From contig CAKSUL010000022.1 of assembly GCA_934501475.1 (NCBI GenBank), positions 1 through 30,237 on the forward strand: a stretch of 30,237 nt of DNA, given 5' to 3'. Origin of the DNA: an uncultured Roseovarius sp. GTDB taxonomy: Bacteria > Pseudomonadota > Alphaproteobacteria > Rhodobacterales > Rhodobacteraceae. Below, piece after piece: positions 24,618 to 30,237 of the stretch (positions are counted from its first letter, which is position 1; each line of letters opens with the position of its first letter). The notes beneath the pieces were generated by a model that saw nothing but the letters and a program-made list of their open reading frames with translations, was not told where the DNA came from and did not search any database. The position numbers were made by a program, and so were the translations under genes.

Positions 24618-25043
24618 ATGGACGAAACTGACCGCCGCCTTCTCTCGGCCCTGCGCCATGACGCGCGCATGTCGCTGTCGGATCTCGCGATCAGCCTCGG
24701 GGTGTCGCGCACCACCGTGCGCGCCCGGATCGAGAGGATGCGACACAGCGGTGAGATCGTCGGCTTTTCCGTGGTGCTGCGCGGCGATACCGCGCGCGAT
24801 CCGGTGCGCGGTCTGGTGATGCTGGGGATCGAGGGGCGCGGCGCCGAGCGGATCCTGCGCCAGCTGAACGGGCTGAGCGCGGTGCGCGCCACGCACACCA
24901 CCAATGGCCGCTGGGACGTCATCGCCGAGATCGGCACCGACACGCTGGAACAACTGGACAAGGTGCTTGAGCAGATCCGCCGCTTTGACGGCATCGTCAG
25001 CAGCGAAACCAGCCTGTTGCTGAGCACCCGCAAATCCGGCTGA
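24618..25043 (+). CDS. Lrp/AsnC-family transcription regulator
   Basis: The protein has 141 residues. The N-terminal winged helix-turn-helix (MDETDRRLLSALRHDARMSLSDLAISLGVSR...RIERMRHSGEI) is followed by the alpha/beta RAM ligand-binding domain. MDETDRRLL is the usual family start, so the ATG at 24618 is chosen although the upstream ribosome binding site is poor. It is divergent from arginase and ornithine cyclodeaminase. In related bacteria Lrp-type activators answer to arginine or ornithine and switch on this pathway, so the same is likely here. The symmetric site at 24522-24543 is a candidate target. Confidence 0.9.
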   Translation: MDETDRRLLSALRHDARMSLSDLAISLGVSRTTVRARIERMRHSGEIVGFSVVLRGDTARDPVRGLVMLGIEGRGAERILRQLNGLSAVRATHTTNGRWDVIAEIGTDTLEQLDKVLEQIRRFDGIVSSETSLLLSTRKSG

Positions 25044-25081
25044 GGACGCGCGCCAGTGCCCGCCGCCCCGCCGACCACTCG

Positions 25082-25546
25082 TCAGCCGCGCCGCGCCGCC
25101 ATCAGCCACAGCGCGGCCAGTCCCAGTGAGGCCAGCATGTTCCAGCTTGCCATCGACAGGCCCAGCATCTGCCAGGGGATCTCATCGCAGCGCACCAGCG
25201 GCGCGGCCATGATCTGATCGAACAGCGCATCCGCGCTGAGCGTATCCCCGCGCGCCGAACTGCATGTCGAGGGGCCGCTCCACCAGCCGCGCTCGACCCC
25301 GCTGTGAAAACCGGCGATCGCCGCGGTGCTCAGCGCCGCCAGCATCCCGCACAGCGCCCACCAGGGGCCGCGCCACATGAGGGCGCCGGCACCGAGGATC
25401 ACCGCAGCGCCATGCGGCCAGCGTTGCCACAGGCACAGCGCGCAGGGCGGCATCGCGCCCAGATACTGAAAGGCGAACGCGCCCAGCAACAATGCCGCCG
25501 ATCCGCCGGCCGCCAGCAGGACAAGGCTGTTGCGAGATGGCGTCAC
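25082..25546 (-). CDS. dsbB: Disulfide bond formation protein B
   Basis: The protein has 154 residues and four hydrophobic membrane segments. The first periplasmic pair is PPCALC (C35, C38) and the second pair is C95 and C120 (STCSS and VRCDEIPW), the arrangement of DsbB. It would reoxidise DsbA and pass electrons to quinone in the inner membrane. The start is a GTG at 25546 that overlaps the stop of the DedA-type gene (GTGA), so translation is probably coupled. No DsbA gene is nearby. Confidence 0.88.
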   Translation of the reverse strand: MTPSRNSLVLLAAGGSAALLLGAFAFQYLGAMPPCALCLWQRWPHGAAVILGAGALMWRGPWWALCGMLAALSTAAIAGFHSGVERGWWSGPSTCSSARGDTLSADALFDQIMAAPLVRCDEIPWQMLGLSMASWNMLASLGLAALWLMAARRG

Positions 25547-26121
25547 AGGTATTTCACCACTAGAAAGCCCCCCATCAGACAGGCCACGAACAACACGAAC
25601 ATAAGGCCCAGGCGCCGCTCGATGAAATCACGAATGGGTGTGCCGAATTTCCACAGCAGCCATGCAACGATGAAAAACCGCAGGCCCCGCGCCAGGATGG
25701 ACGTGAGGATGAAGATCCCCAGCGGCATCCCGGTCCAGCCCGACATGATGGTGATCACCTTGTAGGGGAACGGCGTCACTCCGGCGGTCAGCACGGCCCA
25801 GAACCCGAAATCGTTGAACCTCGTGTTGAAGGCCTCCATCGCGCCGGCCTTGCCCAGGCTCTCCAGAATGGGCTGGCCGATCTGCTCATAGGCCAGCGCG
25901 CCGATCGCATAGCCCAGCAACCCGCCGACCACCGACGCCAACAGCGCGACCCCGGCAATCAGCCAGGCCCGACTGGGCCGCGCCAGGATCATCGGGATCA
26001 TCAGGACATCCGGCGGAATCGGGAAAACCGAGCTTTCGACAAAGGACACAAAGGCCAGCACCCACAGGGCATGGGGGTGATCGGCCATCCGGATGGTCCA
26101 GTCGTATAGCCGTCTCAGCAT
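25543..26121 (-). CDS. DedA/YqaA-family inner membrane protein
   Basis: The protein has 192 residues and about five hydrophobic segments. FVESSVFPIPPDVLMIPM near the N-terminus, GYAIGALAYEQIG, and GVTPFPYKVITIMSGWTGM are characteristic of the VTT (DedA, SNARE-associated) domain, YqaA subgroup. DedA proteins are thought to be lipid scramblases or transporters. The role of the YqaA branch is not settled. The ATG is at 26121. The dsbB start overlaps its stop, so the two genes form an operon. Confidence 0.85.
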   Translation of the reverse strand: MLRRLYDWTIRMADHPHALWVLAFVSFVESSVFPIPPDVLMIPMILARPSRAWLIAGVALLASVVGGLLGYAIGALAYEQIGQPILESLGKAGAMEAFNTRFNDFGFWAVLTAGVTPFPYKVITIMSGWTGMPLGIFILTSILARGLRFFIVAWLLWKFGTPIRDFIERRLGLMFVLFVACLMGGFLVVKYL

Positions 26122-26207
26122 GGGGTGCCTGTGGATATGGTGGGTTGCTCCGCCGCCTCAGACCATCAGTTGCCCCACGGGTCAAGACCCGCCGGCGCGC
26201 AGCGCGT

Positions 26208-26225
26208 AAAAAACCCCGCGCGGGG
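26208..26225 (-). terminator. Terminator-like palindrome with T6 on the minus strand
   Basis: CCCCGCGCGGGG (26214-26225) is followed on the minus strand by six T residues. It lies upstream of the minus-strand DedA gene and to the left of the tRNA. It could stop antisense transcripts or act as a leader element. No T run follows on the plus strand. Confidence 0.3.
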
Positions 26226-26266
26226 ACTGGACGGCGCATTCCGGCGTTGCTAATGACAGTGCCTGT

Positions 26267-26350
26267 GCCCAAGTGGCGGAATGGTAGACGCAGGGGATTC
26301 AAAATCCCCCGCCGCAAGGCGTGCCGGTTCGAGTCCGGCCTTGGGTACCA
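26267..26350 (+). tRNA. tRNA-Leu (anticodon CAA)
   Basis: A complete cloverleaf of 84 bases with encoded CCA. The acceptor stem is GCCCAAG with CTTGGGT, so pair 1-72 is G-U. The anticodon stem GGGGA/TCCCC closes the loop TTCAAAA, with CAA at 26300-26302. A long variable arm (GCC GCAA GGC) marks a class II tRNA. The T arm is GCCGG TTCGAGT CCGGC. It reads the TTG codon. Confidence 0.95.
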
Positions 26351-26541
26351 GCGACACGGTCGCTGAGGATTGCGTGGCACGGCAATCCGGTTCGCGGGCC
26401 TTCGGGTGCCGTCTTTCCTCCTTTATGATCCTCATGGCGGCGCCCCATTGCGGCGCGCGCGCCTTGCAACCGGGCGGGCCGGGTGGTTCAGTGCGGCGCG
26501 GCGGGATCATCGGGGCAAACGGGGCGAATGTGGTGACAGAG

Positions 26542-28194
26542 ATGCAGCAGACCCGGCCAGGTGCCGCGCGGCGCGCGCATGAGCGGATCATCGCGCCGCT
26601 GGCGCGCCCGTTGCGCATCGCCGCCGTTCTGTCGGTGCTGGCGGGGCTGGTCTGGCCGGTGCAGGCGGGGGCGCTGGCCTGGGCGGTCTCGGGCTGGACG
26701 CTGGGCGAGGTCGGGCGCACTGGCTGGGCGGCGCTGATAGTCATTCTGGCGGGGGGTGTGCGCGCATTGCTCAACCACCGCGCCGGGGCGTTTCTGTTTG
26801 ATGCGGCCGAGCAGACCGTCACGCGTGAGCGCGCGGCGCTGATCGGGCGCGAGGCGCGGGCGCGCGCCGATCACGGCTCGGCCGCGATTGCGGCACTTGT
26901 CGTGCAGAAACTGCCGCTGCTTCAGCCCTGGATCACCCGCTATCATGTCGCGATGGTGCGGGTCAGCGTCTTGCCGCTGGTCCTGTTGGTGCTGAGCATG
27001 TGGTTTTCCTGGACGGCGGCGCTGGTCCTGCTGATCGCGGGGCCATTGATCCCGGTGTTCATGGCGCTGGTCGGCATGGCCGCCGAGGACGCATCGCGCC
27101 GCCAGATGGATGAGATCGCCACCATGAACACCATGCTGATGGATCGCCTGTCGGCGATGCTGGATATCCGGCTGTTGGGCGCGGGCGCGCGCGCCGCGGC
27201 GGATTTCGCCACCCGCGCCGAGGCATTGCGCAGCCGCACCATGGCGGTGTTGCGCGTGGCGTTCCTGTCCTCGACCGTGCTGGAATTGTTCAGCGCGATC
27301 GGGGTTGCGATGGTTGCGGTCTTTGTCGGCTTCACCCTGCTGGGGGAGATCGGGTTCGGCAGTTGGGGCACGCCGCTGACCCTGGCCGAGGGGCTGTTCC
27401 TGTTGCTGATCGCACCCGAGTTCTTTCAGCCGTTCCGCGATCTGGCGGCGGCCTGGCATGACCGCGCGGCGGGTCTGTCGGTGGTGGCGGAACTGGACGC
27501 GCTGGACGGCGCGGCGCGCGTGCCCATCGCCGGGCAGGGCAGGCCGGCCACGCCGCTGCCCGGCCCCTTGACGCTGGCGCTGTCGGGGGCGGTGGCGGTG
27601 CTGGCGGGGCGCGACGTGGCGCTGCCCGATCTGCGCCTGGCGCCGGGCGAGGCACTGGCCCTGACCGGACCCAGCGGCGTGGGCAAGAGCACCGCGTTGC
27701 TGGCCATTGCCGGGCTGGTGCCGCTGCGCGCGGGGCGCATTTCGGTCTGCGGCGTGGCGCTGAATGACGACACGGCGGATGCGTGGCGCGCGCGCGTCGC
27801 ATTGGTGGCGCAGATGCCGCATTTCCCCGACCAGAGCCTGCGCGACTGGTTGGACCCCGAGGGGCGGGGGCGCGATCCGCGCGCGGCGCTGGATCTGGCC
27901 GGGGCGGCGGGGATCGTCGCCAACCTTGCCGGCGGGCTGGACACAAGGCTGGGCGAAAGCGGCGGCGGTGTTTCGGGCGGTGAGGCGCGGCGCCTGATGC
28001 TGGCCCGCGCGGTGCTGAGCGGGCGCGAGTTGATCCTGGCCGATGAGCCGACTGCCGATCTGGACCCCGACACCGCAGGACAGGTCATCGCCGCGCTGAT
28101 CCGCCTCAAGGGGCAGGGGCACGCCCTGATCGTGGCGACGCATGATCCGGCGCTGGCGCAGGCGATGGACCGCCAGATCGCGATGCCGGCATGA
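26542..28194 (+). CDS. cydD: ABC transporter CydD, cytochrome bd assembly
   Basis: The protein has 550 residues. Six hydrophobic segments form the transmembrane half. The C-terminal ATPase has Walker A GPSGVGKST near 376, the signature VSGGEARRL near 477 and Walker B LILADEP near 500. With CydC it forms the heterodimeric exporter of glutathione/cysteine, also linked to heme handling, that cytochrome bd assembly needs. I chose the ATG at 26542. GTG codons at 26530 and 26533 are in frame and preceded by GGGG, so they are alternatives. Longer readings would run into the tRNA gene. The stop overlaps the cydC start (ATGA at 28191-28194). Confidence 0.9.
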   Translation: MQQTRPGAARRAHERIIAPLARPLRIAAVLSVLAGLVWPVQAGALAWAVSGWTLGEVGRTGWAALIVILAGGVRALLNHRAGAFLFDAAEQTVTRERAALIGREARARADHGSAAIAALVVQKLPLLQPWITRYHVAMVRVSVLPLVLLVLSMWFSWTAALVLLIAGPLIPVFMALVGMAAEDASRRQMDEIATMNTMLMDRLSAMLDIRLLGAGARAAADFATRAEALRSRTMAVLRVAFLSSTVLELFSAIGVAMVAVFVGFTLLGEIGFGSWGTPLTLAEGLFLLLIAPEFFQPFRDLAAAWHDRAAGLSVVAELDALDGAARVPIAGQGRPATPLPGPLTLALSGAVAVLAGRDVALPDLRLAPGEALALTGPSGVGKSTALLAIAGLVPLRAGRISVCGVALNDDTADAWRARVALVAQMPHFPDQSLRDWLDPEGRGRDPRAALDLAGAAGIVANLAGGLDTRLGESGGGVSGGEARRLMLARAVLSGRELILADEPTADLDPDTAGQVIAALIRLKGQGHALIVATHDPALAQAMDRQIAMPA

Positions 28195-29840
28195 GGGCGC
28201 TGATCCCCATCCTGCGCCTGCTGCTGGGCGCGGCCCCCTGGGCAATGGCGCGCGGCGCGGCGCTGTCGGTGATCGTGCTGCTGATGGGCGCGGCGCTGCT
28301 GGGGTTGTCGGGATGGTTCATCACCGCGACCGGGATGGCCGGGCTGGCGGGGATCGGCATCGCCTTTGACGTGTTTCGCCCCTCGGCGGGGGTGCGGTTT
28401 CTGGCCCTGGGGCGCACCGCCGCGCGCTATGGAGAGCGGCTGCTGACCCATGACGCGACGCTGCGCGCGCTGGCGGCGTTGCGGGTGGCGCTGTTGCGCC
28501 GGCAGGGGCGGCTGGGCGCGCATGCGCTGGCGCGGCTGCGCAGCGAGGCGGTGCTGACGCGGATCGTGTCGGATGTGGATGCGCTGGACGGTCTGGTGCT
28601 GCGGCTGGTCCTGCCGGGGCTGGCGGCGCTGATCGCGCATCTGTGCGTCTTCGCGGTGCTGGGCTGGCTGGCGGGCTGGGCGGTGGCCGGGGTCGTGCTG
28701 GCCGGATATGTGCCGCTGGCCATTGTCATCCTGTGGTGTCTGGCGCGGCGCAGCGTCGCCCCGTCCGCGCGCGCCGAGACCGAGGCGCAGCAGTTGCGCC
28801 GGGGTGTCATCGGCATGATCCGCGACCGCCAGGCGCTGATCCTGGCCGGCGTGCTGGGCGCGCGTGAGGCCGGGTTGCTGGAAACCGACGGCGCCATTCG
28901 ACGCGCCGAGCGCGCGCTGGACCGGGCGGCGCGCGATGCGGACGCTGCGCTGGCGATGGTGGTGGCGGCGGTGACCGGGGGCGCGCTAATGGTGGGGGGC
29001 TGGCTGGTTGCGGGCGGCGTGCTGGGCCCGGCGGTGGGTGGAATCGCGGTTTTCGTGGCGCTTGCACTGGCCGAGACGGTGCTGCCGCTGGTGCGCGGCG
29101 TCGCGGATTACGGGCGCATGTCGGGCGCGGCGCAGCGCATCGGGATGGATGACGCGGCGGACCCGGCCGGTGCGCGCGGCCAGACTGCACGCGGCCAGAC
29201 TGCACGTGGCCAGAGCGCGCCGCGCCCCGATGCCCCGGTCCTGACGATCCGGCGCGCCGGGCTGAGCATCGATCTGCAATCCGGTGAGGCCATCGCGCTG
29301 ACCGGGGCCAGCGGCAGTGGCAAGACCAGCCTGCTGATGCAGATCGCCGCCCTGGCCAGGACCGGGGATGCGGGCGAAATCGCCATTCTGGGACATGCGC
29401 CGGATGAGTGGTCAGAAACGGCGTTGCGCGCCGTGCTGGCCATGGTGCCGCAGCGCAGCGCGCTGATTGGCGGCACGATCCGCGCCAACCTGGCGCTGGC
29501 CGTCGATGCGGATGACGCCGCGATGTGGGCCGCGCTTGAGGCGGTTGCACTGGGCGATGTGATTCGCGCGCGCGGCGGGCTGGACGCGCGGCTGGGCGAG
29601 GCGGGGGCGGGGCTGTCGGGCGGGCAGGCGCGCCGCCTCACGCTGGCGCGCGCGATCCTGAAACGCCCGCGCCTGTTGTTGCTGGATGAGCCGACCGAGG
29701 GGCTGGACAGCGCCACCGCCGCGCGTGTTCTGTCGGGTCTGCGCGCGGCCCTGCCCGAAACGGCGATCCTCGCGACCCTGCACCGCAACGCCGATCACCC
29801 GATCTTCGGACGCTGCCTGCCACTGGCGATTGATCTGTGA
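28191..29840 (+). CDS. cydC: ABC transporter CydC, cytochrome bd assembly
   Basis: The protein has 549 residues and the partner's architecture. A membrane half begins with LRLLLGAAPWAMARGAALS and GLSGWFITATGMAGLAG. The ATPase has Walker A GASGSGKTS near 372, LSGGQARRLTLARA near 474 and Walker B LLLLDEPTEGLD just after. Between the halves, around residues 325-345, is a short run of RGQTA repeats (see repeat entry) that looks like a flexible linker expansion. The start is coupled to cydD. A CydA-like start follows 115 bases later, as expected for a cydDCAB cluster, but that gene is abnormal here. Confidence 0.9.
   Translation: MRALIPILRLLLGAAPWAMARGAALSVIVLLMGAALLGLSGWFITATGMAGLAGIGIAFDVFRPSAGVRFLALGRTAARYGERLLTHDATLRALAALRVALLRRQGRLGAHALARLRSEAVLTRIVSDVDALDGLVLRLVLPGLAALIAHLCVFAVLGWLAGWAVAGVVLAGYVPLAIVILWCLARRSVAPSARAETEAQQLRRGVIGMIRDRQALILAGVLGAREAGLLETDGAIRRAERALDRAARDADAALAMVVAAVTGGALMVGGWLVAGGVLGPAVGGIAVFVALALAETVLPLVRGVADYGRMSGAAQRIGMDDAADPAGARGQTARGQTARGQSAPRPDAPVLTIRRAGLSIDLQSGEAIALTGASGSGKTSLLMQIAALARTGDAGEIAILGHAPDEWSETALRAVLAMVPQRSALIGGTIRANLALAVDADDAAMWAALEAVALGDVIRARGGLDARLGEAGAGLSGGQARRLTLARAILKRPRLLLLDEPTEGLDSATAARVLSGLRAALPETAILATLHRNADHPIFGRCLPLAIDL
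29175..29215 (+). repeat. 15-bp tandem repeats (about 2.7 copies) in the cydC linker
   Basis: The unit CGCGGCCAGACTGCA repeats twice exactly, followed by a third, partial and slightly changed copy. Each unit is 15 bases long, so the frame is kept, and encodes RGQTA. It lies between the membrane and ATPase domains. Confidence 0.85.
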
Positions 29841-29955
29841 TAATGTCACCGTGCCCGACGCGGCTATGGATGTAAGAGAGGTCGCAATCGGTCAGGCTGC
29901 CCAAAAGGCGGCCCATCACCGCGCGCGCATCTGAACGAGCAAGGAGAGCCCCGAC

Positions 29956-30201
29956 ATGGAACTGGATATCGTCGAACTTTCGCGGCTCCAATTCGCGATG
30001 ACGGCCATGTATCACTTTTTGTTCGTGCCGCTGACCTTGGGGCTGGCGGTGATCGTGGGGTTCATCGCGGCCTTCATCACCGCGTTCTTCGTCGTCCGCT
30101 TCCTGCTCGACTACATTTCGCGGCACGGCTTTGCGGCCTTCGCCTATTGGCGCATCTTCGTGGGCGCGCTCGGGCTGTGGGGCATCCTGCTTTTCGGCTG
30201 A
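29956..30201 (+). CDS. Chimeric ORF: CydA N-terminus joined to UppP C-terminus
   Basis: The ORF has 81 codons with a strong AAGGAG seven to eight bases before the ATG. Residues 1 to about 33 ([20 protein letters not shown], then [13 protein letters not shown]) are the standard start of cytochrome bd subunit I, including the His20 expected as a heme ligand in this segment. From about residue 35 the sequence ([39 protein letters not shown]) no longer resembles CydA. It matches in pattern the last membrane helices of undecaprenyl-diphosphatase UppP/BacA, including its natural stop. The join lies near 30052-30064. The product could be neither a working oxidase subunit nor a working phosphatase. 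A genomic deletion fusing two genes or an assembly error are both possible. Confidence 0.7.
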   Translation: MELDIVELSRLQFAMTAMYHFLFVPLTLGLAVIVGFIAAFITAFFVVRFLLDYISRHGFAAFAYWRIFVGALGLWGILLFG

Positions 30202-30237
30202 GCGCCGGGATCAGACGGGCGGATTAATCGCGCCACA

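Noticed and set aside
26351..26541. FNR/FnrL box (TTGAT-N4-ATCAA) before cydD
   Set aside because: I searched by eye and found none. The inverted repeat GGATTGC-N8-GCAATCC at 26367-26388 does not match and has no T run.
26488..28245. Minus-strand open frame opposite cydD
   Set aside because: It is an antisense shadow rich in R, Q and H. CydD motifs on the plus strand are complete.
1..30237. CRISPR arrays, insertion sequences, rRNA genes
   Set aside because: No regularly spaced repeats, transposase-like proteins or rRNA segments were seen.

Overview
The window is high-GC DNA (roughly two thirds G+C by eye) with Alphaproteobacteria-type gene content. Protein style and gene set (Hint_2-domain protein, ProU-type betaine/carnitine transporter, GlxA/AraC regulator, arginase with ornithine cyclodeaminase, cydDC) fit best with the Rhodobacteraceae/Roseobacter group. 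This assignment is an inference from family resemblance. No database search was run.

Layout. (1) 1-270: tail of an unrecognised gene cut by the left edge. (2) 398-2905: a two-domain FAD/GcvT oxidase of the dimethylglycine/sarcosine dehydrogenase family. (3) 2916-6138: an accessory patch with a Hint_2/repeat protein on the minus strand, a broken second copy of the 3' end of the dehydrogenase gene, an AT-richer intergenic stretch and a secreted ClpP-like protein of lower GC. (4) 6139-16136: a ten-gene minus-strand block. Read in transcription order it holds a CdhR-like regulator, a CntA-like Rieske oxygenase, an SDR, a beta-keto acid cleavage enzyme, a second SDR and a carnitine-3-dehydrogenase-like enzyme. 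After a 245-bp gap come the three subunits of a molybdenum hydroxylase and a MoaD/ThiS-like protein. (5) 16355-20568: the divergent proX-proV-proW transporter, whose permease is a fusion of two permease domains. A methyltransferase gene with an apparent 3' frameshift follows. (6) 21295-22351: an ECF-type sigma factor divergent from a small EF-hand protein. (7) 22478-25043: arginase and ornithine cyclodeaminase, divergent from an Lrp/AsnC regulator. (8) 25082-26121: dsbB and a DedA/YqaA membrane protein. (9) 26267-26350: tRNA-Leu(CAA). (10) 26542-29840: cydDC, then an 81-codon ORF that starts as CydA and ends as UppP.

How the genes work together. Regions 4 and 5 read as uptake and breakdown of a quaternary ammonium compound, most likely carnitine or a relative. 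The ABC transporter imports it, the dehydrogenase makes the 3-keto compound, and the DUF849/BKACE enzyme would split it with acetyl-CoA to a betainyl-CoA and acetoacetate. The SDRs could interconvert the 3-oxo/3-hydroxy acids. The Rieske enzyme would attack the quaternary amine, and the upstream DMGDH-type enzyme could finish N-demethylation. No reductase for the Rieske enzyme and no betainyl-CoA thioesterase are visible. The role of the Mo hydroxylase is unknown.

The points most worth a second look are the CydA/UppP chimera at the right edge, the duplicated dehydrogenase 3' end flanking the Hint gene, the coexistence of dehydrogenase/BKACE and CntA-like routes in one cluster, and several well-formed palindromes placed like operators.
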